DNA of 64,000 nucleotides from CAVUNY01 sp963843535 (GTDB lineage: Bacteria; Chloroflexota; Anaerolineae; Anaerolineales; Anaerolineaceae): assembly GCA_963843535.1 (NCBI GenBank), contig CAWJKU010000001.1, positions 124,001-188,000 on the forward strand. Direction: 5' to 3'. Each line of letters begins with the position of its first letter. The stretch's first letter is position 1. Shown one piece after another: positions 54,504-62,957 of the stretch. The notes beneath the pieces were generated by a model, which was not told the origin of the DNA, ran no database searches, and saw only the letters and a program-made list of their open reading frames with translations. Made by a program: the position numbers and the translations under genes.

Positions 54504-56108
54504 TTAATTCATGCTCTTGCAGCCACCGCTGCAATTAAGCAGCATTTGGATGACATCCTCTGGTGCGTTCATATGGGCAGGTTTTAAATGCGAAAGATCA
54601 GCACCTGCTTTTTGTTTTTCAACCATATAACTCTGGAAGGTGCCCGGGGCGAGCAGGGTTACTTCCAGGGGGCGTTTTTCGAGCATGTTTTCGTAATCGG
54701 CGTAAAAAGGATTCAGATCCTTCATCGCCGCGTGCACCTTTTGCTGTATCGGCTCCGATTCGAAGATGTCGATCGGTTCGATATACAGTCTCAGGTAAGG
54801 CTTGTTGTCCGCCGTTTCTTTACGAATCGCCCAATCTACATATTTTATACCAGTATTTACAATTGCTTGCCATACCATTCGCTCATCAATTAATCCGGTC
54901 CACCCTGCGAGGTCAATGAAATCCATTGCCCGGCCCACGAAAGACATCTGAGGTAAGTGTACACCAGTTTCAGGATCATCGATCACTGGAAATTCAATAA
55001 TATCATAAGTCCGGTAACGGAGTAGCGGTTTTCCGTATAAATTGGTAATTACTATTTCATACCGCTTATTCGGGACGACTTCATTGAATAAAACTGTCTT
55101 AGGAATGTAGAAGGGGTCCCGTTTCCATTCTATCCATTCTTCTTCCGGGATAAATTCATAGAATGCTGCATCCGGGAAGAAGGTCATATATTTCTTGTTC
55201 CAGAGCTGGGTGGCAATGGCACCCTCTTCGGTACTGCCGTATTGTTCGTAAGGCTCTACCCCCCAATAATAGGTAATTTTATCCCGGTAGATACCAGTAT
55301 CGGCACCGCCGCACGGCATGGCTTTAATTTTCCAGAGGTCGCGCGGCAGCATGGGGCGGCCCGCCATTTTTGCGCGTATGGCGCCGCGGACCATGCGGAA
55401 CAGGATCCTGGGATTGAGCATCGCCGGTGATAATTTGCGGGAGTTGGCGCCCTTGGCAAACTGTTCGCCCATTTTTACCAGAACCGCCGACATCGAGCCC
55501 AGAATATCGATCCCTGAACGCATCCCTTCACTGAAACCCTTCGCAATCCGGGCTTGAAATTCCATATCTTCGGTTTTGTCCATATCAGGTACGAAATGGA
55601 AATGAAACTCTTCACCCAATGCCTGAAGCACGATTCCGCTGATATAGGGTCTCGGTGGCGTGTTGTAGACCAGCACATCCCCTTCTTTAATGCGGATATC
55701 GCCGCGTTCATGTGCTGCTGCCAGGACGATTCCTGACAGTACCCGCTCGCCCAATTTTTGATACGAGCGCCGGGTGTAGGGGACCCACTTATATTTTCCG
55801 GATCGCCCTGAAGTATGGGACCATGCTACTGTGTCCGGGTAAGATCGGTTTTCATTCTCAAAAAACTGTTCGTAATTTTCGTAAGTGGTAATGGGCACTT
55901 TCCAGCGAAATTCCTCGATGCTGCGCGGAGCGGGCTCGCCCAGGAAATGCTTTCCGACCGGGTTGTCTGAGATTAACTTGATTTGTTCTAAAAGCAAGCG
56001 TTCCTGGATATGCATGAATTCATCGATGGTTAAATCAAGAAATCCACAGCATTTCTTCCAAAATAACTCCTTTTGCCCTTTTCGCAAGTATTCAACTGCG
56101 GCTGTCAT
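54504..56108 (-). CDS. GH3-family acyl-adenylating enzyme (auxin-responsive GH3-like)
   Basis: A 534-residue protein of the GH3 acyl-acid amido-synthetase family (ANL-related adenylate-forming enzymes). ATP motifs are SHTSGRSGKYKWVPYT near residue 95 and YGSTEE near 290, with LLRYRTYDIIEFPV. Start at ATG 56108, GGAGGG before it. The C-terminus ends CSGGCKSMN, unusually Cys-rich, perhaps a processed or metal-binding tail. It activates a carboxylic acid as acyl-AMP and transfers it to an amine or thiol; the substrate is unknown. It lies 10 bases after the methyltransferase gene in the cyclic-di-GMP operon. Confidence 0.85.
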   Translation of the reverse strand: MTAAVEYLRKGQKELFWKKCCGFLDLTIDEFMHIQERLLLEQIKLISDNPVGKHFLGEPAPRSIEEFRWKVPITTYENYEQFFENENRSYPDTVAWSHTSGRSGKYKWVPYTRRSYQKLGERVLSGIVLAAAHERGDIRIKEGDVLVYNTPPRPYISGIVLQALGEEFHFHFVPDMDKTEDMEFQARIAKGFSEGMRSGIDILGSMSAVLVKMGEQFAKGANSRKLSPAMLNPRILFRMVRGAIRAKMAGRPMLPRDLWKIKAMPCGGADTGIYRDKITYYWGVEPYEQYGSTEEGAIATQLWNKKYMTFFPDAAFYEFIPEEEWIEWKRDPFYIPKTVLFNEVVPNKRYEIVITNLYGKPLLRYRTYDIIEFPVIDDPETGVHLPQMSFVGRAMDFIDLAGWTGLIDERMVWQAIVNTGIKYVDWAIRKETADNKPYLRLYIEPIDIFESEPIQQKVHAAMKDLNPFYADYENMLEKRPLEVTLLAPGTFQSYMVEKQKAGADLSHLKPAHMNAPEDVIQMLLNCSGGCKSMN

Positions 56109-56118
56109 CACGACCCTC

Positions 56119-56841
56119 CTATGTAACTTTAATCGCTTTCATCATTAATGGAGCGGGGGCCCAGGAATTGCTTTTCGGCAGCTCTTTGACCTGGATCGAC
56201 TGGAAAAGCCGGTCAGACAGGTGATTTTTCCATTCGGTTGGGGTTAATACATTCGATAAAGCGCTTGACTCAATCCTGGCCCGGGCATACCCCTCTTTGG
56301 GCAGAAAATATAGGAAAGTTGCCGTGCGGATTAAGGTGTTAACTACCGGTACGCGCCAGGTTGAAGCCCCGCCTACATCCGCGATGGTCAGATTTCCCCC
56401 TGGCCGCAGCAAACGACGCATCTCATCCAGTAGAATGCCGACATTCAGATGATGGGTAGCTAATCCGCACACAATGGTGTCAAAAGTCCCGCTGCGCAGC
56501 GGCATGGCGAGGGCATTCCCGCACACCAGTGATATCTGACCATTTGCGCCGCGCTTGGTAATTTTCTGCTTGCCTTTTTCAAGCATAGCATAAGTGATAT
56601 CCAGGCCAATGATTTTGCCGGTGGTCTTTCTCTTTTCTATCAGTTTAAGAGGGATCACCGCGGTACCGCTGGCGATATCCAACACCAGGTCGTTTCCCCC
56701 CAACGGGGTATGGTTGATTAGTTGATCGATAAATCCGTCGTAGCTCCATCCCCAGAATTTTCGCAGTTCGCCATCTACTACCTGCTCATAGTGGGGAGCG
56801 ATTTCGGAAAAGGCATCAACCATCAATTTATTTTCGCTCAT
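56119..56841 (-). CDS. SAM-dependent methyltransferase (UbiE-like, class I)
   Basis: A 240-residue class I methyltransferase. Motif I is VLDIASGTAVIPL near residue 53, motif II Asp in IGLDITYAMLEKG, and post-motif VCGNALAMPLRSGTFDTIVCG; LRPGGNLTIADVGG is motif III. It resembles UbiE/MenG but is also close to general small-molecule methyltransferases, so menaquinone synthesis is not assured. GGAG precedes the start. It lies between the GAF-GGDEF and GH3-family genes with gaps of 30 and 10 bases; the pair may make a methylated acyl-conjugate (inference). Confidence 0.85.
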   Translation of the reverse strand: MSENKLMVDAFSEIAPHYEQVVDGELRKFWGWSYDGFIDQLINHTPLGGNDLVLDIASGTAVIPLKLIEKRKTTGKIIGLDITYAMLEKGKQKITKRGANGQISLVCGNALAMPLRSGTFDTIVCGLATHHLNVGILLDEMRRLLRPGGNLTIADVGGASTWRVPVVNTLIRTATFLYFLPKEGYARARIESSALSNVLTPTEWKNHLSDRLFQSIQVKELPKSNSWAPAPLMMKAIKVT

Positions 56842-56871
56842 CTATTGACTCCGGTGAAACAAGGCTTGAAG

Positions 56872-58929
56872 TTAGCTGGATTTTTTTGGATAAACCACAA
56901 TCCGGTTCCTTCCGGTGCGTTTTGCTTCATCCATTGCGAGGACGGCGGTATTCATCAGTTCGGCCAGGTTGGATGTGTCCACATCCATGACAGCCACCCC
57001 AATGCTGACCGTGATTTTCACCAACCCGGCGGTCGTTATATTGGGTATTTCCGCGATCAATTCACGCAAGCGGTCAGAGATGATCTCTGCCCCTGCTCGA
57101 TCGGTTTCGGTCAAAAGCACCGCGAATTCTTCATGCTGGTAGCGGGTCGGAATATCCACATTGCGAACATTGGTTTTGATCACATTGGCGATGTTACGCA
57201 GCACCTGGTTGCCCGCGTTTTCGCCATACGTTTCGTTGACTTTCTTGAACTGGTCAACATCTACGATCATGACCGAGAGTTGGCGCTGGAAGCGTTTTGC
57301 TTTTCGGAACTCGCGTTCGCCCAAATCCATAAAGTGCCGCCGGTTGAAAAGCCCGGTCAGCTCATCTTCAACTGTCAGTTGGTGCACTTCACTATTCAAC
57401 CGGAAATTTCTCAATGCCAGCGCGGTCTGTTCGCTAAAAATGGTCAACAATTCTCTGAGTTCCGCCTGGTAGACGCCGGGTTTCAGGCTGGAAAAAGTAA
57501 AACACCCTTCCATCTCGCCTTCAGATATGACCGGAGCGCCTGCCCAGGAGCGGATCGCGATGGGGCCTAACACCCAGTCGAGATCCTTTTCCGTATCCGT
57601 GATCACCACGGGTTGATCCTTGTTGATCAGGTAATGCAAGTTGGCATAAGCTGAAGCTTCAAAAGCCGGTTCGTGAGCGGTTTTACCCAGGAATGGATCA
57701 AGATCTGCCCCCAGGCTGGTTCGGGCCAGGTCCATCTGCCCAGCTTCTTTTAAGAACAACATGATGATATCTGCCGGTAAGACCTTACTGATGCGTTCCA
57801 TGAAGAAATCCAGCATCTGGTCATAATCTCTAATGCTGCTTACCTCGCCGGAAATATTTTTCAAAATATCAGCCAGCTGACGCTGTTGGTTCTCAACCTT
57901 GATCAGATGGTTAATTCTGACGATCACTGCTGCCTGGTTCACCAGCGCCTGCACCAAACCCATGCGGGCCGGGTTAACCTGGAAACCATCCATTTTCTCG
58001 CTGCTCATCGCCAGTAACCCGCTTACTTCTCCCTGGTAAATCAACGGAACGCCCAACCAGGCTCTTAAAACAGGAAGTCCGCCGAATGATTTAAAGCGCC
58101 CATCCAGACTGGTATTCTCCACCAGCAGTGACTCGCGGCTTTCCAGGATTGCCTGAAATGGAAGGTTTTTGTCGATCGGGAAACTGTAATCCAGAAAATT
58201 TTTCGCGGGTTCAAATCCACGAGCAGCATTGATCACCAGCTGGTCTGCGTGGAGCAGGGCAATATAGGCAGTATCGTAGGCGAACGCTTCGTGTATATGC
58301 TGTAGAGTTCGCTCCAGTGAATCCTGCAGTTCGCTTTGAGCGGTGATTTCTGACATGGCCTCTTGCATCGCCTCGGCTTCCTGTTGGTAGCGAGATTCGG
58401 CCGTACTCAGGTATTTTAAACGAATGATCAATGCAGCCTGGTTTGCCAGTAAGGACAAATTCTGCACTTCGTTGGCCGTGTAATCGCCCCCAGAACGCTT
58501 ACTGCCCAGTATTAGAATTCCCACCAGATCGCCGCTGGCTTTCAAGGGAAAGTACAACTGCGCATTGAGATCTAGCAGCATTTTACGTTCTTGCTCCCAC
58601 AGCGCGCGAAACTGCGGCAGCACATCCAGATCAATGGCATTGAGCGGTTGGTGGTTCTTGCGGAAATAGGCCGGCAGAGGATGATTTAAGTCGAGCGCTG
58701 TATCGTTCACCGCAAGACCGGCCCGGGCATAAAGGTGAAATCGCCCAGCAGCTTTTTGCTTCAGGAACAATCCGCTGCTGTGAGGCTGCAGGGTTTCGTT
58801 GATCTGCTTTAGAAATCTTTCGCAGAACGCGTCAAGATCGATGGGTTCTGCAGTGGACTGTCCGATTTCCTGGACCAGCTCTGCAAAATTACTTTCATGG
58901 TTTGTTAAACGTTGGATCCATGTAGTCAT
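56872..58929 (-). CDS. GAF-GGDEF protein with degenerate active site
   Basis: A 685-residue cytoplasmic protein, start at ATG 58929 (MTTWIQRLTNHESN); the frame extends 22 codons upstream without support. Three GAF domains (about 20-175, 195-350 and 365-510) precede a GGDEF domain (515-680). The signature reads QHEEF (598-602) instead of GGDEF/GGEEF, so loss or reduction of cyclase activity is likely. The inhibitory RxxD site (RNVD, 5 residues before it) is kept, so it may bind cyclic-di-GMP. First gene of the operon, preceded by a promoter. Confidence 0.88.
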   Translation of the reverse strand: MTTWIQRLTNHESNFAELVQEIGQSTAEPIDLDAFCERFLKQINETLQPHSSGLFLKQKAAGRFHLYARAGLAVNDTALDLNHPLPAYFRKNHQPLNAIDLDVLPQFRALWEQERKMLLDLNAQLYFPLKASGDLVGILILGSKRSGGDYTANEVQNLSLLANQAALIIRLKYLSTAESRYQQEAEAMQEAMSEITAQSELQDSLERTLQHIHEAFAYDTAYIALLHADQLVINAARGFEPAKNFLDYSFPIDKNLPFQAILESRESLLVENTSLDGRFKSFGGLPVLRAWLGVPLIYQGEVSGLLAMSSEKMDGFQVNPARMGLVQALVNQAAVIVRINHLIKVENQQRQLADILKNISGEVSSIRDYDQMLDFFMERISKVLPADIIMLFLKEAGQMDLARTSLGADLDPFLGKTAHEPAFEASAYANLHYLINKDQPVVITDTEKDLDWVLGPIAIRSWAGAPVISEGEMEGCFTFSSLKPGVYQAELRELLTIFSEQTALALRNFRLNSEVHQLTVEDELTGLFNRRHFMDLGEREFRKAKRFQRQLSVMIVDVDQFKKVNETYGENAGNQVLRNIANVIKTNVRNVDIPTRYQHEEFAVLLTETDRAGAEIISDRLRELIAEIPNITTAGLVKITVSIGVAVMDVDTSNLAELMNTAVLAMDEAKRTGRNRIVVYPKKSS

Positions 58930-59040
58930 CTTTTGTCTCACAGAAAGAACTAAAAATAGTGGTTGACAATAATAAAATACCACAACACTCGTCATCTGGC
59001 GAATGGCGTTTTCCGCATTATGTGATTCTACAGGAAGGGC

Positions 59041-59070
59041 AATATACCTATATCAAGTGGCAATTGTCAA
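59041..59070 (-). promoter_or_regulatory. Promoter of the cyclic-di-GMP operon
   Basis: Minus strand: -35 TTGACA (59065-59070), 18-base spacer, -10 TATATT (59041-59046). The leader to ATG 58929 is about 105 bases. The rest of the 58930-59268 gap is AT-rich with nothing else recognised. Confidence 0.6.
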
Positions 59071-59268
59071 AACCTTCGTATTAACTTGTATTTATAATGC
59101 GTTGGCTATTAAAGCCGGCCGAGTGTAAGTCAAAATTAATCTAGTCCTAATTCTAATGCTAGATTAAGGTGTATAGTAGCACAATCTTGCCAATCCGAAA
59201 AGGTGCAAAAAAGAACATTTCAGCACTATCTTTGGTCATATTAACTTAGAATTGAAGAGCATTACCCG

Positions 59269-59517
59269 ATGCGCAACAGCGGAGGGACGGATGTCATTAG
59301 CAGATGGCTGGGCGGCGGTTCACCTGGAGATGCCGATACGCGCATCTTGTTGAGCGGATCGAAGGCGCAAATTCGGGGCGAGATCGAATGCTGCGTCAAC
59401 CTGGGCAAAGGCTGCCCCGGCTTCTTCCTGGCAGTGGGCAATCATATTCCCGCCAACACGCCGGTCGGAAACTGCCTGTATTACCAGCAAGTATATGAGG
59501 AGCTTTCGCGGCGTTGA
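59269..59517 (+). pseudogene. C-terminal remnant of a UroD/methyltransferase-family gene
   Basis: An 82-codon frame whose last about 57 residues (ILLSGSKAQIRGEIECCVNL then GKGCPGFFLAVGNHIPANTP) match the C-terminal end of UroD-family methyltransferases of about 350-400 residues. The N-terminal three quarters, including the zinc site, are missing, and the first 25 codons do not resemble the family. There is no Shine-Dalgarno. It is a truncated relic next to the aroQ end. It is more distant from the UroD-like gene at 14260, so it is not a simple copy of it. Confidence 0.6.
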
Positions 59518-59518
59518 A

Positions 59519-59962
59519 TTATTTTGCGTTTTGTAGAATCCCTGCTAGAGCGCGCAAGCCCAGCAGGTAAGACTGCACCCCAAACCCGGCGATCGAGCCC
59601 ACACAGACCGGGGCAATCAACGAACGATGACGGAATTCTTCGCGCGCCTGGGTATTGGATAGGTGCACCTCAATCGTGGGCAGGTGAACGGCGGTGATGG
59701 CATCCCGCAGCGCCACCGAAGTATGCGTGTAGCCGGCGGCGTTCAATACGATCCCTTTTGCCCAGCTCCGGGCATCGTGCAGGGCATCGATTAAGCCGCC
59801 TTCATGGTTTGATTGATAGGCGCGCACCTCAAGGCTCAATTCAGCCCCGCTCTCGACCAGCAGTTTATTGATCTCATCCAGGGTCATGCGCCCGTAAATT
59901 TCAGGTTCGCGCGTGCCCAATAAATTCAGGTTCGGTCCGTGCAGCACCAGCACCGGGATCAT
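59519..59962 (-). CDS. aroQ: 3-dehydroquinate dehydratase, type II
   Basis: A 147-residue type II dehydroquinase catalysing the third step of the shikimate pathway. The catalytic loop NLNLLGTREPEIYG has the Arg/Tyr pair, NHEGGLIDALHDA holds the Glu, and the His is in EVHLSNTQAREEFRHRS. Length and motifs are normal for the dodecameric family. It overlaps the stop of the aroKB fusion by 4 bases (ATGA), so it is translationally coupled as the last gene of the operon. Confidence 0.96.
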   Translation of the reverse strand: MIPVLVLHGPNLNLLGTREPEIYGRMTLDEINKLLVESGAELSLEVRAYQSNHEGGLIDALHDARSWAKGIVLNAAGYTHTSVALRDAITAVHLPTIEVHLSNTQAREEFRHRSLIAPVCVGSIAGFGVQSYLLGLRALAGILQNAK

Positions 59963-61542
59963 TTTGTCACCTCACTCAGGGCATGGGCGTCCAGTTGCAG
60001 CGGCACGCCGTGGCATACCTCGCCGATCTTCACCGGCAGCACGAAGCGCAGCTGACCGTCCCGTTTTTTCTTGTCCATTTGCACCATTGCCAGCACCTCA
60101 TCCGTGTTCATTTTGGCGGGCATGGAGACGGGCAGGCCCAGTCCAACCAGCGCGCCGCGGATCTGATCCACCAACCCGGGTTCCGCCATCCCTGCCCTGA
60201 CAGCCAGACGGGCTGCCGCGACCATACCGATGGAGACCGCTTCGCCGTGGCGCAGGCGAAACCCCGAAGCCTGCTCGACGGCATGGCCAATCGTATGGCC
60301 CAGGTTGAGCGCGGCCCTTTCGCCTTGCTCGTACGGATCGTTCTGGATGTACTGCACCTTGACAGCCATCGCCCGGCTCACCAGCGCGGGCCAATCTTCA
60401 GCTTGCAGCGCATCCCAACCGCGAGCACAGGCGGCGAATAAGCCGGGATCGCGTAGTATGCCGTGTTTGAGGACCTCCGCCAGCCCGTTGCGCAGCTCCG
60501 CTGGCGGCAGGGTATGTAAAGTTTCCGTATCGGCGAGCACCAGCGCGGGGGGGTGGAAGGCTCCCACCAGGTTCTTACCCTGCGGCAGGTCGATGGCGGT
60601 CTTGCCGCCCAGACTGGCATCAATCATACCTAACAGGCTGGTGGGAACCGATACCCAGCGCACGCCGCGCAGGTAGGCTGACGCGGCATAACCCGCCAGG
60701 TCGGTGATCACCCCTCCGCCCAACGCCACTACCGTGCTGCCGCGTTCCAGACCGGCGCGCAAGAATTCTTCCCACAGGCTGGCTGCCGCAGCCAACGATT
60801 TGCTGGCTTCACCCGCCGGCAGGTTGATGTGCGCCAGGGTGTACCCGGCCGCTTCTAGTGAGCTGGCTGCCCGGGCAGCATGCAGCGGGGCTACATGATC
60901 GTCGCTGACCAACGCCACCGGCCCGGCTAAATGGCGCGCCTTCATCAGGAATCCAAGCTGGTCCAGGCCGCCGGATAATACGCGCACATCGTAGCCTTTG
61001 CCCATTCCGGTGACATAGAACATCCCCAGCCGCACCTGGATTTCCCATGCCGATCGTTCAGCCGAGACAGCTTGGGTGTCAATCTGTTCAGAGAATGACG
61101 CGTAATGCTCGGCGCGCGCTGCCAGCAGCGCCTCCAGGCGATTTTCCAGTTCGGCGGCTTTACCCAGGAGGGGACGCGTTCCCTCCAGCTTGCGCACGCG
61201 CTCTGCCAGCACCATCCGCGGTGCGGTCAGGCAGATGACCTTGCCGGCTTGCTCGGCCGCTTCCCGGTTGCGCGGGTCGAGCAGCGAACCACCGCCCAGC
61301 GCAATCACCGCCGGTCCGCGGGTGATGGCGGCGTTCAATGCCGCCGTTTCGCGGGCGCGAAACCCGCTTTCTTTTTCACGGGCGAAAATCTCCGGGATGG
61401 ACTGCATCGCCTGGAGGGTGATTTCGTGATCCAGATCGAAAAAAGGCAGGTTCAAAGCCTTTGCCAGGTGCTGCCCGGTCGAGGTTTTGCCGCTTCCCGG
61501 CGGCCCGTATAAGAATAAGATCGGTTCAGAAAAATCTGCCAT
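59959..61542 (-). CDS. aroKB: Fused shikimate kinase / 3-dehydroquinate synthase (AroKB)
   Basis: A 527-residue bifunctional enzyme. The N-terminal shikimate kinase (about 1-170) has Walker A GPPGSGKTS, the shikimate-binding FDLDHEI and the GGGSLLDP segment. The C-terminal dehydroquinate synthase (about 180-527) has VALGGGVITDLAGYAAS, the NAD site, PTSLLGMIDASLGGKTAIDLPQGKN, and metal residues in EVLKHG, NLGHTIGHAVE and HGEAVS. It catalyses steps 2 and 5 of the pathway in one chain. Such fusions are known but not universal, and stoichiometry is fixed by the fusion. Separated from aroC by about 240 bases of repeats and a hairpin. Confidence 0.95.
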   Translation of the reverse strand: MADFSEPILFLYGPPGSGKTSTGQHLAKALNLPFFDLDHEITLQAMQSIPEIFAREKESGFRARETAALNAAITRGPAVIALGGGSLLDPRNREAAEQAGKVICLTAPRMVLAERVRKLEGTRPLLGKAAELENRLEALLAARAEHYASFSEQIDTQAVSAERSAWEIQVRLGMFYVTGMGKGYDVRVLSGGLDQLGFLMKARHLAGPVALVSDDHVAPLHAARAASSLEAAGYTLAHINLPAGEASKSLAAAASLWEEFLRAGLERGSTVVALGGGVITDLAGYAASAYLRGVRWVSVPTSLLGMIDASLGGKTAIDLPQGKNLVGAFHPPALVLADTETLHTLPPAELRNGLAEVLKHGILRDPGLFAACARGWDALQAEDWPALVSRAMAVKVQYIQNDPYEQGERAALNLGHTIGHAVEQASGFRLRHGEAVSIGMVAAARLAVRAGMAEPGLVDQIRGALVGLGLPVSMPAKMNTDEVLAMVQMDKKKRDGQLRFVLPVKIGEVCHGVPLQLDAHALSEVTK

Positions 61543-61571
61543 GAGTATAAGTAAATCCTTATATGATGTTA

Positions 61572-61618
61572 TGGAGTGTTTTTTTGAAATCGCGTAGCGA
61601 TTTCAAAAAAACACTCCA
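61572..61618 (-). terminator. 22-bp perfect hairpin between aroC and aroKB
   Basis: Arms 61572-61593 and 61597-61618 (TGGAGTGTTTTTTTGAAATC then GC) with a 3-base loop. A strong hairpin within the aro gene run; without a long trailing T-run it may attenuate rather than stop transcription into aroKB-aroQ. Confidence 0.65.
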
Positions 61619-61654
61619 GTCATCGTATTGCGTGGTCCGCACCAGCGCGACCAG

Positions 61655-61768
61655 CTTTTTTGATGAATTGGTCATTGCGAAGGCCCGTTCTTCGCCCCTT
61701 CGCGTGCGTGGTCGCCGCCAGCCCTGGCCCGCGTAGCGCGCCTGGGCCCAGGGGGCCGACTAGCTGTT
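61655..61768 (+). repeat. Dispersed intergenic repeat, copy C
   Basis: Starts with TTTTTTGATGAATTGGTCAT, matching copy A at 16169 in 23 of 25 positions over the longer stretch. The right part CGCCAGCCCTGGCCC and CCTGGGCCC also matches. The central hairpin part of copy A is missing. Confidence 0.6.
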
Positions 61769-61784
61769 CAACCTGAAGGAAAGA

Positions 61785-62957
61785 TCAGGCGGGCCAAAAA
61801 ATATGCTCCTGCCCGTCGATTTTCAAATCGCTCAGTTTTCCCTGGCGCAAGGCCGCGAAACGCGGCAGCATCTCGTCCAGGGAATCCCCGCCCAGTTTTT
61901 CGATCAGCGCATCCGCCAGCACAAAGGCAACCATCGCTTCCAGGATGGGTACGGCACGCGGCACCGGGCAAAAATCGGATCGTTCGTAATGAGTGTCGAT
62001 TTCCTGACCGGTGGACAGATCCACCGAGGGCTGTGGGGTGAGCGTGGTGGGGATGGGTTTCATCGCCGCCCGCAAAACAAGGGGCTGCCCGGTGGTCACG
62101 CCCCCTTCCAGGCCGCCGGAGCGCAGCGCGGGGCGCACCAGTTCGCCGTTTTCCAGCCGGATGGGGTCATTAGCCTGGGTCCCGCGCAGACGCGCGTTCT
62201 CGAACGCCGGGCCAATCTCTACCCCGCGGATGGCAGGGATGCTCAACAGGGCCGCCCCCAGCCTAACTTCCAGCCGGCGGTCCCACTGCACAAAGGATCC
62301 CAATCCCGGCGGCAGGCCTATAGCGGCGACCTCGACCACACCGCCCAGGGTGTCTTTTTCCAGCATCACCTGGCGGATCGCTGCCTGGATGGCCTCACTG
62401 GCACTAGGTTCGGGGCAGCGCACATCGCTGCTTTCGGCCTGCTCGATGCGCGTTTCCAACGGCATTTCGGTCAGGTCAGCCTGCACCTGGCCGATGGCGC
62501 TGACATAGCCGCCGACGCGGATACCAAACCGCGCCAGCAGGTGTTTGCAAGCCGCTCCGACCGCCACGCGGGCCGCCGTCTCTCGGGCTGAAGCGCGTTC
62601 CAGGGCGGGCCTCAGATCGCTGTACCCGTATTTTATCGCCCCGGTCAGGTCGGCATGCCCGGGGCGCGGGATGGGAAAAGCCTCTACCGCGCGCCCCAGC
62701 CAGCGGGCATGGTCTTTATTTTCGATAAACAGGGCCAGTGGGGCGCCGGTAGTTTTGCCTTCCATGATTCCACCCAGGATCTTTGCCTGATCCTGTTCCA
62801 TCTTCATGCGCGGTCCGGCTCCATAACCGGCCTGGCGGCGAGCCAGCTCCCGGTTGAGAATTTCAGCGTCGAGGGCCAACCCGGCCGGCAAGCCCTCCAA
62901 GATCGCCGTCAACCCGGGGCCATGTGATTCCCCGGCGGTTAAAAATCGCAAGCTCAT
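61785..62957 (-). CDS. aroC: Chorismate synthase
   Basis: A 390-residue chorismate synthase, start at ATG 62957 (MSLRFLTAGESHGPGL); the frame extends 5 codons earlier. It catalyses the final step of the shikimate pathway with reduced FMN. Motifs are GESHGPGLTAILEGLPAG, GRRxxGYGxGxRMKxExD-like (RQAGYGAGPRMKMEQD), SARETAARVAVGA and the C-terminal ERSDFCPVPRAVPILEAMVA. It overlaps aroE by 4 bases (ATGA). Fully intact and of normal length. Confidence 0.96.
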   Translation of the reverse strand: MSLRFLTAGESHGPGLTAILEGLPAGLALDAEILNRELARRQAGYGAGPRMKMEQDQAKILGGIMEGKTTGAPLALFIENKDHARWLGRAVEAFPIPRPGHADLTGAIKYGYSDLRPALERASARETAARVAVGAACKHLLARFGIRVGGYVSAIGQVQADLTEMPLETRIEQAESSDVRCPEPSASEAIQAAIRQVMLEKDTLGGVVEVAAIGLPPGLGSFVQWDRRLEVRLGAALLSIPAIRGVEIGPAFENARLRGTQANDPIRLENGELVRPALRSGGLEGGVTTGQPLVLRAAMKPIPTTLTPQPSVDLSTGQEIDTHYERSDFCPVPRAVPILEAMVAFVLADALIEKLGGDSLDEMLPRFAALRQGKLSDLKIDGQEHIFWPA

